From: CAILZL01 sp050181835
Lineage (GTDB): Bacteria; Pseudomonadota; Gammaproteobacteria; Steroidobacterales; Steroidobacteraceae
DNA: 64,000 nucleotides
Assembly: GCA_050181835.1 (NCBI GenBank)
Contig: JBFXCU010000011.1
Span: 1 to 64,000, forward strand
Reading direction: 5' to 3'
The translations under genes were made by a program, and so were the position numbers. Below are positions 1 through 7,917 of this stretch, piece by piece. How positions within the stretch are numbered: position 1 is the first letter of the stretch; each line of letters opens with the position of its first letter. The notes beneath the pieces were generated by a model. The model ran no database searches and was not told the origin of the DNA. It was given only the letters and a program-made list of their open reading frames with translations.

Positions 1-916
1 CTGTCATGGCTTCAGTCAGGTCCAGCATCTGATACCCGCCGGATTTCAGCGGCACTGTGCGATTCAGTGAGCTTACAATTTCCTCCACCCCCCCATACAG
101 ATCAAAGATGGGACGATCACTCTAGAACAACTCAATACGTCCGGTCATTTCGGGCATAAAGGTGCGGGAGAACTCCAGCATGGCTTGATAAGACTCTTCA
201 TGATCAACACTGACCTTGGCTACACCACTCAACACCACATCACGCAGTACCCGCACCTGTAGCGGTAGGTCTGCGTGCACTAGTTGACCCGGTTTGGCGT
301 ATAAACTTTTCTCGCTGAGCACACTCCACATCTTTTGCAGATACATCATGTCGGCACGCAAGGCGTCAATATTGGCCCCCTCAGCCGCAGTACGCACAAT
401 GTAGCCCCCAATGTCTTCTGGCTGTATGAAGTCCAGCATCGCTGCCCGCAGTCGTTGTCGTTCGGCTTCATCTTCAATACGCGACGACACACCGACACCA
501 CTGCCCTTAGGCATGAACACCAGGTAACGCGATGGCACGGTAATAAAAGTCGTCAGACGCGCGCCTTTGGTGCCGAGGGGATCTTTCAATACCTGCACCA
601 GGATTTCATGCCCTTCCGCGACCAGCGCCTGAATCTCATCAGAACGCTCCGGCTTGTGGCCACTACCTTCAACATGCTCCGCATCTGAGGGCGTGACGAT
701 ATCGGAAGCATGCAGGAATGCGGTGCGCTCCAGACCGACATCAATGAAGGCCGCCTGCATGCCAGGTAGCACCCGCGACACGCGCCCCTTGTAAATATTG
801 CTGATCAAGCCACGCTTGTTGGCTCGCTCAATGAACAACTCCTGCAACACGCCCTCTTCCACTAGTGCGGCGCGTACCTCGCGTGGACTGATATTCACCA
901 AAACTTCAGCAGTCAT
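1..916 (-). pseudogene. rng: Ribonuclease G, interrupted by an in-frame amber codon; continues past the left edge
   Basis: RNase G is an S1-domain endoribonuclease that trims the 16S rRNA 5' end and takes part in mRNA decay. The first 264 codons read as a normal family N-terminus, with the S1 segment (NKRGLISNIYKGRV, GMQAAFIDVG) and RNase E/G core up to RIELF. A TAG follows at 122-124. Beyond it the same frame stays open to base 1 and still reads as RNase G (SDRPIFDLY, then LKSGGYQMLDLTEAMT), so the gene is full frame apart from one codon. Family members are about 490 residues and the catalytic Mg-binding aspartates lie after this point, so a protein ending at the TAG should be inactive as a nuclease. 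The start ATG overlaps the maf stop (ATGA). A sequencing error, a real nonsense mutation or amber suppression are all possible; the similarity itself is clear. Confidence 0.85.
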
Positions 917-1545
917 GCCTGATCTCCATCAACACTGTCATCAGCGGCCAGACGCAATGACCAGCCCACTGGCTCCAGTAGCTGCGACGTTTCTGCCAAC
1001 GGTAGCCCCATCACGCCAGAATAACTGCCATTAAGCCCGGTGATAAAAGCGGCAGCCAGCCCCTGTACCGCATAGCCACCTGCTTTATCCTGCGGTTCAC
1101 CGCTATTCCAGTAAGCTTGGCATTCTGCTACTGACAATGACCTGAAGTGAACCTCGCTGATACTCACGGCATGCCGCACACTCCCGGCATGGAACAAAGC
1201 GACTGCGGTATAGACCTGATGGCTACGCCCCGACAGGCGTTGCAACATGGCTACGCCAGCAGCGCGATCATGTGGCTTGCCAAAAATCTCACTGTCCGGT
1301 TCAGCGCCAAGCGCCACTGCCGTGTCCGCCGCCAAAACGGGTCGGCACTGCTCAGGAGTCAACCGACCGCCAATATGACTGGCTTTAGCACAAGCAAGGC
1401 GCGTTACGTACTCTGTCGGAGACTCACCGGGCAGACGACTTTCGTCAATATTTGGCACCAGAATTTGGTGCGGCACGAAAATCTGTCGCAGTAACGCGCT
1501 GCGCCGTGGTGAGGCGGAAGCGAGGTAGATAGCTTGCATGTTCAT
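913..1545 (-). CDS. maf: Maf family nucleoside triphosphate pyrophosphatase (YhdE type)
   Basis: Maf proteins hydrolyse non-canonical or surplus nucleoside triphosphates (dTTP/UTP for the YhdE branch) to monophosphates in the cytoplasm. The N-terminus shows the Maf signature (YLASASPRRSALL), followed by NIDES, VLAADTAVAL with the catalytic-base aspartate, and a C-terminal DKAGGYAVQGLAAAFI segment. Length is 210 residues, normal for the family. An open frame extends about 95 codons upstream but has no family similarity, so I place the start at the ATG (1545); a second ATG lies two codons downstream at 1539. The gene precedes rng with a 4-base ATGA overlap, the same yhdE-rng order as in Escherichia coli, which supports translational coupling. 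Confidence 0.92.
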   Translation of the reverse strand: MNMQAIYLASASPRRSALLRQIFVPHQILVPNIDESRLPGESPTEYVTRLACAKASHIGGRLTPEQCRPVLAADTAVALGAEPDSEIFGKPHDRAAGVAMLQRLSGRSHQVYTAVALFHAGSVRHAVSISEVHFRSLSVAECQAYWNSGEPQDKAGGYAVQGLAAAFITGLNGSYSGVMGLPLAETSQLLEPVGWSLRLAADDSVDGDQA

Positions 1546-1754
1546 GCAGCAAGCATACCGGAGGGCTGGGCGACTTGGCGGTGATATGCGGCAATTTGCA
1601 CCACTGGACACCCGCAAGTCATAGGCAGCAAATAAATCGCTACAGCCAACCTGAACTTGACTTATGTGATGCGCAGCAACAAATCCAGCCCATATCCTGC
1701 GTAACCTGAGCCGCTGTCTGATTGTCGAATAAAAAATTCTCAGGGGCCGAACAG

Positions 1755-2621
1755 ATGGGTTCTGGAAAGCAAGCAAACTTCCATAACTATGCCATTGATC
1801 GGCCTGTACTGCGGCGCCCATCATTCCCAACCATTCCTGGTTATCGTTTCATTCAACCCATTGCCAACTCACAACAGGCATGCGTGTACTTGGCGTATTC
1901 TATTGAGCTAGATCAGGACATTGCGATCAAGGTGCTGGGCAATGCCAATAAACGCGACTTATCAGCAGCGCAGGTACAACGCTTCGAACGTGAACGCGAA
2001 TTGCTGCTGCGAGTCAGGCATCGCTCAGTGGTGGATCTATATGACTGGGGTCAAATGGATCAGTTGTACTACCTGGTCACCGAATATTTTTCGGCAGGCA
2101 GCGTTGAGCTACGCATTCGCAACCTGATGTCAGTGCATGACTGCGTTGATATATTTCTTCAGATTGCTGGCGCACTAGTCGCGATTCATCGTACTGGTTT
2201 GTGTCATCGCGACCTCAAGCCAGCTAACGTCATGCTGCGCGCCGACAGCAGTGTGGTATTGATCGATTTCGGACTAGCCATTACCTTGGACAGCATCGAC
2301 TTGACCAAGATTGGTGAAGTGCATGGCTCACCGTACTACATCAGTCCGGAACAGGTTGATGGTAGTTCGCAAGGCGATCACCGCAGCGACCTCTATGCGT
2401 TAGGCGTAATGTTCTACGAAATGCTGACCGGCACGCGTCCGTTCCAAGGCAAGACCATCATCGCCATCGCCCAAGCACATAAGAACGAACCCATCCCGAT
2501 CCTGCCAACATCACTGGCACAATTTCAGCCGGTGATTAACCGCCTGCTGGAAAAAGACCCGGACAAACGCCTGCAAAGCGCGGCCGATGCATTGTCGATG
2601 ATCGCCAAATTGAAAGTTTGA
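1755..2621 (+). CDS. Small cytosolic serine/threonine protein kinase (Hanks type)
   Basis: A single-domain eukaryote-like protein kinase, about 288 residues. Visible motifs are the ATP-anchoring lysine (DIAIKVLG), the catalytic loop HRDLKPANVML, the Mg-binding DFGLA and the activation-segment end GSPYYISPEQ followed by DLYALGVMFYEML. All catalytic residues are present, so activity is expected. No transmembrane helix, PASTA or other sensor domain follows the kinase domain, so it is probably soluble and must take its signal from a partner. I chose ATG 1755, preceded by AGGGG; a TTG at 1722 would add eleven residues. The gene is divergent from maf and followed by a cupin gene after 134 bases. 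No phosphatase or substrate is encoded beside it; the target is unknown. Confidence 0.85.
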   Translation: MGSGKQANFHNYAIDRPVLRRPSFPTIPGYRFIQPIANSQQACVYLAYSIELDQDIAIKVLGNANKRDLSAAQVQRFERERELLLRVRHRSVVDLYDWGQMDQLYYLVTEYFSAGSVELRIRNLMSVHDCVDIFLQIAGALVAIHRTGLCHRDLKPANVMLRADSSVVLIDFGLAITLDSIDLTKIGEVHGSPYYISPEQVDGSSQGDHRSDLYALGVMFYEMLTGTRPFQGKTIIAIAQAHKNEPIPILPTSLAQFQPVINRLLEKDPDKRLQSAADALSMIAKLKV

Positions 2622-2755
2622 ACCCCACGGCAAGCCGCGTAAAACAACAGTTAGTAATTGCCCTACCTACATGGCAGTTATGCTTGAGGGTAGATAGACT
2701 ATTCTTGTCTGCCGACCACTTGAAGTACGATCCATCTTAATCGAGGTGACAGAAG

Positions 2756-3088
2756 ATGTATGTAAAAAAACTTGGTGATGCAAATCCATACGAAGCGGCC
2801 AAACACTTCGGCGTGACTTCTTTCCGCTTGCAAGGCAACGATGCCACACCTACCAGTGGCATGTGGGTGGGCTTGTCGCTGTATCTGCCCGGCGGCGGCG
2901 CAGAAACCGCTGCTGGACCAACGGAAAAAGTCTATGTGGTACTGGAAGGCGAAATTACCGTCATCACCAAAGACCGCACTGTGACACTCGGACCCTTGGA
3001 TTCCTGCCTGATCGAAGCCAACGAAGAACGCAGCGTCGAAAACCGCAGTAAGAACGTCGTCAAAATGCTGGTTATCGCACCAAGCTAA
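2756..3088 (+). CDS. Small single-domain cupin protein
   Basis: A 110-residue protein with one conserved beta-barrel of the cupin fold. The second half (YVVLEGEITVITKDRTVTLG, then LIEANEERSVENRSKN) fits the usual cupin strands and the GxG turn. The first cupin motif usually carries two metal-binding histidines and a glutamate; here the segment PGGGAETAAGPTEKVYVVLEG keeps glutamates but has no histidine, so classical metal binding is doubtful. The ATG is preceded by a GAGGTGACAGA ribosome binding site. The role is unknown. Its downstream neighbour is a truncated dehydrogenase start, so it may be the survivor of a small catabolic operon (inference). Confidence 0.75.
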   Translation: MYVKKLGDANPYEAAKHFGVTSFRLQGNDATPTSGMWVGLSLYLPGGGAETAAGPTEKVYVVLEGEITVITKDRTVTLGPLDSCLIEANEERSVENRSKNVVKMLVIAPS

Positions 3089-3129
3089 TCAGACTCTTTG
3101 GCACACGGCAAGAGTTAAGGTTTTTCACT

Positions 3130-3240
3130 ATGGTACAAATACCAGATCGCTGGATCACCACCCTTCGCCGTGTTGCCGTCATTGGCGCAGGCTCCATGGG
3201 AGAAAGCATTCACAGTCCTGCACAGAAACAGGCCTGCTAA
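3130..3240 (+). pseudogene. N-terminal fragment of an NAD(P)-binding dehydrogenase
   Basis: A 36-codon frame starting at an ATG ends in a TAA. It contains RRVAVIGAGSMG, the dinucleotide-binding GxGxxG start typical of 3-hydroxyacyl-CoA dehydrogenases and related 6-phosphogluconate-dehydrogenase-fold enzymes. Similarity stops right after this motif, where sequence belonging to an IS5-family transposase remnant begins. The simplest reading is that an insertion and later deletion removed the rest of the gene. Assignment of the exact family is not possible from twelve residues. Confidence 0.5.
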
Positions 3241-3482
3241 CAATCAAGCCAAGCAGGTGTAGGCACAGACGAGGTTGAGCATAGTGAAGCAGTTGTGAGC
3301 GAGTTTTCATAGCGCGTGGCAATACGTCGAAACTGTCTGGTGCGATTAAAGAAGCGTTCTACCAAATTGCAATCTGTATAAAGATACCGATCATCATCTC
3401 TTTGTTCCAGACGATTAGACTCAGGTCGAATCACTGCTGGAATGTCTTGTTGTGCAAGGTATTCCAGCTGGTGATTACACTA
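3237..3482 (-). mobile_element. Remnant of an IS5-family insertion sequence (transposase C-terminus, frameshifted)
   Basis: On the minus strand a frame open from 3479 reads LEYLAQQDIPAVIRPESNR, then NLVERFFNRTRQFRRIATRYE, which is the C-terminal DDE-transposase segment of IS5-family elements including the catalytic glutamate in VERFF. After TATGAAAA the frame is wrong; adding one A restores LAHNCFTMLNLVCAYTCLA and a TGA at 3244-3246. This indicates a one-base deletion in an A run. The N-terminal two thirds of the transposase, and any recognisable terminal inverted repeats, are missing. The fragment is therefore dead and marks an old insertion next to the truncated dehydrogenase. Confidence 0.8.
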
Positions 3483-3500
3483 GCAGTAGTGACAACTTAT

Positions 3501-3526
3501 AAAAAAACCACCCTCTAAGCTGGCGG
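3501..3526 (-). terminator. Probable Rho-independent terminator of corA-mscS
   Basis: On the minus strand CCGCC at the end of mscS can pair with GGTGG (one G-U pair) across a nine-base loop, followed immediately by seven T residues (seen as seven A on the plus strand at 3501-3507). It overlaps the mscS stop codon. The stem is short, so strength is uncertain. Confidence 0.45.
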
Positions 3527-4501
3527 GCGAGCCTCAGGCGACCAACTGCGAATATGTAAATCGCGCTGTGGGAAAGGAATTTCGAGATTGTATTTTTTAA
3601 GCACCAGCTGGATTGCCCATAAGTAATCGGCTTGTACAGCCGAAGGTCTTTTCACCGCATCGGAAGTCAACCAGACGATTAATTGGAAGTTAAGGCTGCT
3701 ATCTGCAAACTCCGTTAACCATACCTGTGGCAGACGATCCTCGCCACCCGATAAGGTGTGTGGGACGGTGGCGGCTGCCTCCAGCACCGCAGTGCGCACC
3801 AACACGATGTCCGACCCATAAGCAACGCCAAAAGGCACACGGATACGCCGATTCACATCGCGCATGGTCCAGTTCATCACATGTCCATTGACGAATTCTG
3901 AATTAGGTACCACCACATCGATATTGTCGTTGGTAGTAATCAACGTGCTACGAATTCTGATCTCACGTACCTCACCGGTAATACCCGACTGCAGCTCGAT
4001 AAAGTCCCCCACCTTGAGCGTTTTCTCAAACAGCAACATGAGCCCGGCTACAAAATTGCTGATCAAGTTTTGCATACCAAATCCAACGCCCACACCAAGA
4101 GCACTGGCAAACAACGCGAACTTACTCAGGTCAATGCCTATTGAAGACAGTCCAATCAAAAAACCAACTGTCAGCACTACATAATGAAGTAATCGCTTCA
4201 CGGTATAGAGCGACGACTGACTCAAGTTGGGCCGGTAAATGGCAATACGGCTCAGCGCGCTCTGACCCAGGTTTGACAACCACCACGCCGCAGTGACAAT
4301 TACAGCCAGACGCAGCAGTGCACCTGCGGTTAGCGGTATGCCGCCCATACTAAACAGCTGTGCATCTAGCCACCCGGATACGGTTTGCCACCAGTCATCA
4401 GTGGTTCTTGTCTCAACCTGACTCTGTTCAGAGGCAACAACTGTGCTTACTGATAGCAATACAGCAGTGAATACTAGCCAATAGTACTGCGAACGTTTCA
4501 T
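3515..4501 (-). CDS. MscS-family mechanosensitive ion channel
   Basis: Small-conductance mechanosensitive channels open on membrane tension to release solutes during hypo-osmotic shock. The 328-residue product has an N-terminal signal-like segment ending in VVAS, then several membrane helices and the pore-lining helix rich in Gly and Ala (ALGVGVGFGMQNLISNFVAG), followed by the cytoplasmic beta domain (KVGDFIEL, VVPNSEFVNGHVMNW). It is longer at the N-terminus than Escherichia coli MscS. Two adjacent ATG codons (4504 and 4501) follow GGGAGACA; 4501 has the better spacing. It starts 25 bases after the corA stop, so the two are probably one ion-homeostasis operon. Confidence 0.88.
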   Translation of the reverse strand: MKRSQYYWLVFTAVLLSVSTVVASEQSQVETRTTDDWWQTVSGWLDAQLFSMGGIPLTAGALLRLAVIVTAAWWLSNLGQSALSRIAIYRPNLSQSSLYTVKRLLHYVVLTVGFLIGLSSIGIDLSKFALFASALGVGVGFGMQNLISNFVAGLMLLFEKTLKVGDFIELQSGITGEVREIRIRSTLITTNDNIDVVVPNSEFVNGHVMNWTMRDVNRRIRVPFGVAYGSDIVLVRTAVLEAAATVPHTLSGGEDRLPQVWLTEFADSSLNFQLIVWLTSDAVKRPSAVQADYLWAIQLVLKKYNLEIPFPQRDLHIRSWSPEARPPA

Positions 4502-4526
4502 CATTGTCTCCCGGCAAGTCACGCAA

Positions 4527-5498
4527 CTATAACCATCGTTTACGACGGAAGGTGAGCAGCAGCGTAGTAGCAACCGAAGCCATGATGCCAAGCAATATGA
4601 AATAGCCATACTGCGACCTCAACTCCGGCATATATTCGAAATTCATGCCATAGATTCCTGCCAAAAAACTCAGCGGCACAAACACTGCCGTGACGATGGT
4701 CAGCACCTTGATGATATTGTTAAGGCGGTGTGAAGCCAGCGAGATATACCCATCAATAATATCCGTAGCGACTTCGTAGTACAGTGACGCCAGACTGCTG
4801 GCCCGTTCCTGCTGTTCATATACATCCCGAAGTTCATGTCGACGCTCCGGGCTAAGCTGTGGTGGCGGACTCTTCACTAACTCTGCAAATATCTGCACGT
4901 GATACAACAACACGCGACGAAATTTTCGTAGATCGGTTTTGTAACCAATAAGCTCGGCAAGCATCGAATCGTCCGGCTTGTCGACAATCTCACGCTCAAG
5001 ATCTTCCAGACGCGGCTCCAGAGTCAGCAGCTTCTTGGTATAACGATCCACCATGATCCGGCAGAATCGCAGCGCCAGACCATCACACCCAGTGGTTAAC
5101 AGCGACGCATCTTGCTGCAACTCATCGCGTAGCGCATCGATACTGGGTGAATGACCGGAGTGACGTGTAACAAGAAAGCGCTGGCCAATGAACAGTGCCA
5201 ACTGAATGGTACGGAACTCGAACTCGTCGGAGGGGGCACTCAGTCCTTTGAGCAAAATAAACACATTGTTTGTAAATGTTTCTATCTTCGGTGGGTGACG
5301 ATCTTGCAACGCATCCTTGATAGCTAGCGAATGCAGGCTAAAGCACTGTTGCAGTATCTGTTTCTCAACAGATGCTTCATTGTCAGTAAAGTCGGCCCAA
5401 ATCAGTGCATCTGGTTCGCGCTGCCACGCTGCAAGCAATTCCTCGCCCCCAGTCTGCGTCGTTCCTGATGTCGGGGAGTACAGTGTTGCGCGGATCAT
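4527..5498 (-). CDS. corA: CorA-family magnesium/divalent cation transporter
   Basis: CorA proteins form pentameric channels for Mg2+ (also Co2+ and Ni2+). The 323-residue product has a long acidic and helical cytoplasmic N-terminal domain and two C-terminal membrane helices. The first helix ends in the diagnostic GMN motif within AGIYGMNFEYMPEL, and the protein ends in a short basic tail (FRRKRWL). The GMN form favours Mg-transporting CorA over ZntB, which has GVN-like variants. The ATG is preceded by CCGAGGGCGAA. An unusual repeat structure lies at 5522-5571, just upstream. mscS follows in the same operon. Confidence 0.88.
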   Translation of the reverse strand: MIRATLYSPTSGTTQTGGEELLAAWQREPDALIWADFTDNEASVEKQILQQCFSLHSLAIKDALQDRHPPKIETFTNNVFILLKGLSAPSDEFEFRTIQLALFIGQRFLVTRHSGHSPSIDALRDELQQDASLLTTGCDGLALRFCRIMVDRYTKKLLTLEPRLEDLEREIVDKPDDSMLAELIGYKTDLRKFRRVLLYHVQIFAELVKSPPPQLSPERRHELRDVYEQQERASSLASLYYEVATDIIDGYISLASHRLNNIIKVLTIVTAVFVPLSFLAGIYGMNFEYMPELRSQYGYFILLGIMASVATTLLLTFRRKRWL

Positions 5499-5521
5499 TT
5501 CGCCCTCGGACAGCCAGTATT

Positions 5522-5571
5522 TTTACCTGTCAACATGGTAATACACTCTATGATGAACATGGTCAGGTAAA
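5522..5571. repeat. Composite inverted and direct repeat upstream of corA
   Basis: TTTACCTG at 5522-5529 and CAGGTAAA at 5564-5571 form an 8-base inverted repeat. Inside it AACATGGT occurs twice in the same direction (5532-5539 and 5556-5563). The block starts 24 bases upstream of the corA ATG. The minus strand also has TTGACA (5533-5528), which could act as a -35 element but lacks a convincing -10. It resembles an operator or a structured 5' leader of corA. No known motif is recognised. Confidence 0.4.
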
Positions 5572-5944
5572 GAACGCGTAGGCATTTTGCAGGCCGCAGC
5601 AACAGAACGAGCGTTAATTAAGTCATCACACTAAAATTTCAGCACTCAGCCATTGGCAATTGCTTTTACCATGTCGCTATCAAAGGTTTTGTAGAGATGT
5701 TACTGAGCGATACGCGCAGCATTGAATGACCGAATAGTTTGTACTGCATGCACTCACTCCCACTCATGTATATGACCTAGCAAGTAAACTCAAGCGGAGA
5801 AAAACAAACAACTTGAAAAATCCAATTCAGATTGGCTTTCGCAGAAAACGGCCATATGCGTTACCCTTGTCGCCGTATGGTTGTGAAAACCCATCCTTCG
5901 CCGCTCCTATCTGCAGCGCCGCCCATCCGTAAATCGGAGACATC
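5572..5944. other. Intergenic region between corA and the permease, no gene seen
   Basis: Apart from the repeat at 5522-5571, this AT-rich divergent intergenic stretch shows no convincing coding frame, tRNA or riboswitch. It should hold the promoter of the plus-strand permease; no clear -10/-35 pair could be picked. A ribosome binding site (TCGGAGACATC) stands before the permease ATG at 5945. Confidence 0.5.
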
Positions 5945-7384
5945 ATGCTGAATAATCCCGCCCGCGCAGAGCTCTCGCGTGACTTCAAAAAAATTGGCTT
6001 TTTTACCCTCGCCTTTGGCGCGATGATCGGTGTAGGGTGGGTAACCGCGCTAAGTGGTTGGTTAGAACAGGCAGGACCGTTGGGGACGGCGATTGCTTTC
6101 GCCATCGGTGGCGCAATCATGGTGTGCATTGGTCTGTGCTACGCTGAATTAACGCCAGCATTACCCTTGACCGGTGGCGAAGTGGCCTATGCTTATAAAG
6201 CCTATGGCACTTTCAAAGCATTTCTGGTGGGTTGGGCACTGGCAGTCGGCTATATCTCGATCTCCGGCTTCGAAGCAATTTCGATTGGGCGTGTACTGAG
6301 CTTCATGTTTCCCGGCATTGATCGCTGGCCCTTGTATCACGTGATGGCGTCGACGGTATATGGCACCCATTTGTTGCTCGCAGTGGGATGCACGCTGGCA
6401 ATCACGGCGATTCACTGGTTTGGCACCGCATTAGTCGCACGACTGCAAGTGTGGCTGACGCTTGCGTTTGTCGCAGTGGCGTTGATTTTTTTGCTGGCTG
6501 GCTTTGGTGGTGGCAGCGTCGCGAACTTACAGCCTCTGCTGCCGCCGGGCTCTACCAGCACGGTAATTGGCGGTATTCTCGCCGTTCTGGTAACGGTGCC
6601 ATTCTGGTTCGTTGGCTTCGACATCATTCCGCAAAGCGCCGAAGAAGCCTCTCATTCAGTACGGCCACGCCAATTGGCTGGACTAATACTGTGGTCGATT
6701 GTTGCAGCAACAGCGTTCTACATCTTGCTGGTGTTTGCAGTGAGCTTTGCTGATCCCTGGCAGGAAATTGTGGGCACTGATCTACCTGCCGCTCGTGCCT
6801 TCGAGCTGGCGTTTAATTCCAGTTTCTTGGCTGATGCGGTACTGGTGGCTGCATTGATTGGCCTATTCACCAGCTGGAATGGCTTTTTCCTGGCTGGATC
6901 GCGAGTGATTTTTGCGTTGGGACGCGCTGGTATTCTACCACGCGCACTAGGTGCAGCCGACGACCGTCACCACACGCCCAAGAATGCGATCTTGTTAACC
7001 GGCGCACTGACGCTGGTGACTCCGTTGCTGGGTCGTGATGCGATTCTGGCTATCGTGAATGTAGGTTCGTTCTACATCTCGCTGGCTTTTTTGGGGGTGA
7101 CCTTGTCGTTGATGAAACTGCGCCGTGATGCACCTGAGTTACATCGACCCTACACACCACCGGGTGGCAACGCCGTACCCATCATCGCCGCCACCGGTGC
7201 AGTTGCCATGCTACTGGCCATGTTGATTCCGGGTAGCCCTGCCGCACTACGGTGGCCGATTGAAGCGGGGCTGTTGATCGGTTTTGGCGTACTGGGGTTG
7301 GCGCTATGGTTCCTCGCTCACCGTGATCGCGATGCCATGACGGAAAATGAACGCACCTATCAGGTGTTAGGCAAGTACATCTAG
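5945..7384 (+). CDS. APC-superfamily amino acid permease
   Basis: A 479-residue integral membrane protein with about twelve helices. The N-terminal segment (FFTLAFGAMIGVGWVTALSG) matches the first helix of amino acid-polyamine-organocation transporters with its glycine-rich unwound stretch, and GGEVAYAYKAYGTFKAFLVG and VPFWFVGFDIIPQSAEE are typical of the family. It should be a secondary transporter for an amino acid or amine in the inner membrane. Substrate cannot be read from sequence. Downstream lies a decayed cyclase-family gene, suggesting the permease once belonged to a catabolic cluster. The stop is TAG. Confidence 0.85.
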   Translation: MLNNPARAELSRDFKKIGFFTLAFGAMIGVGWVTALSGWLEQAGPLGTAIAFAIGGAIMVCIGLCYAELTPALPLTGGEVAYAYKAYGTFKAFLVGWALAVGYISISGFEAISIGRVLSFMFPGIDRWPLYHVMASTVYGTHLLLAVGCTLAITAIHWFGTALVARLQVWLTLAFVAVALIFLLAGFGGGSVANLQPLLPPGSTSTVIGGILAVLVTVPFWFVGFDIIPQSAEEASHSVRPRQLAGLILWSIVAATAFYILLVFAVSFADPWQEIVGTDLPAARAFELAFNSSFLADAVLVAALIGLFTSWNGFFLAGSRVIFALGRAGILPRALGAADDRHHTPKNAILLTGALTLVTPLLGRDAILAIVNVGSFYISLAFLGVTLSLMKLRRDAPELHRPYTPPGGNAVPIIAATGAVAMLLAMLIPGSPAALRWPIEAGLLIGFGVLGLALWFLAHRDRDAMTENERTYQVLGKYI

Positions 7385-7387
7385 CTC

Positions 7388-7679
7388 CGACCTTGAAGTT
7401 GCACACAACTGGCGCCTGCATCGTTCTTTCGATACCGGAATCGTGCTGAAAACCCCCAAGAAAAGCTGGAAAGTCGTGACCGTGGCTGACCGAGAACGGA
7501 CGGGCAAAGTAGAAACGGACGACATTGTCATCATCAATACCGACTGGCGTAAAAAGTATAGCGCTAGTCAGGAAAGCTTTGGCGATGCACCGGGATTATC
7601 TCCCAAGACGGCAAACTGGCTGGTGAAACGCAGCGTATCGATTTCCCAAAACCTGCGGCATATAGCGCTAACTTTCTAA
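7388..7679 (+). pseudogene. Fragment of a cyclase-family (KynB-like) hydrolase
   Basis: A frame open from just after the permease stop reads TVADRERTGKVETDDIVIIN, TDWRKKY and PGLSPKTANWLVKRSV. This resembles the centre of the metal-dependent cyclase/kynurenine formamidase family (pattern GDIVIINTGW, then PGLxxEAxxWLxERGV). The N-terminal metal-binding HxGTHxDxPxH motif is absent and the frame loses similarity after KRSV. The fragment is too short (family about 210-260 residues) to be functional. I treat the region as a relic rather than a small gene. Family identity is likely but rests on roughly 45 residues. Confidence 0.5.
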
Positions 7680-7706
7680 AACAGTCCTTGTCGATGCTTG
7701 ACCTGC

Positions 7707-7790
7707 GACAAAGTCGCGGTCATCACCGGCGCATCCGGTATCTTCGGTCATGCCTGCACGCTAATGCCGGGCTCACTGGGTACCAAGTGA
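7707..7790 (+). pseudogene. Possible N-terminal fragment of a short-chain dehydrogenase
   Basis: A 27-codon stretch reads DKVAVITGASGIFGHACTLM and ends in a TGA at 7788-7790. DKVAVITGASGI is the usual nucleotide-binding start of short-chain dehydrogenases/reductases. No start codon fits well and no downstream SDR motif (such as YxxxK) follows before rmlB on the other strand. It may be another relic of the cluster that held the cyclase fragment. The match is short, so this is tentative. Confidence 0.3.
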
Positions 7791-7917
7791 CACGGATCTC
7801 TGTTTTTGAAAAAGAAATTGACTTACGTCATGCGTTGCACATGCTCGCCTATTCATGCTCACCGGCGTTCAAGCCTTTGTTCACCCGACTGACGCTCCTT
7901 ATCTTGTGGGCCCGACC

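Noticed and set aside
122..124. Stop-codon reassignment of TAG to explain the open rng frame
   Set aside because: TAG ends several normal genes in this window (permease 7382-7384, mshL 43496-43498, mshP 49396-49398), so the code appears standard.
1546..1830. Maf with a 95-residue N-terminal extension
   Set aside because: The extension has no family similarity and crosses the divergent intergenic region; the normal Maf start is at 1545.
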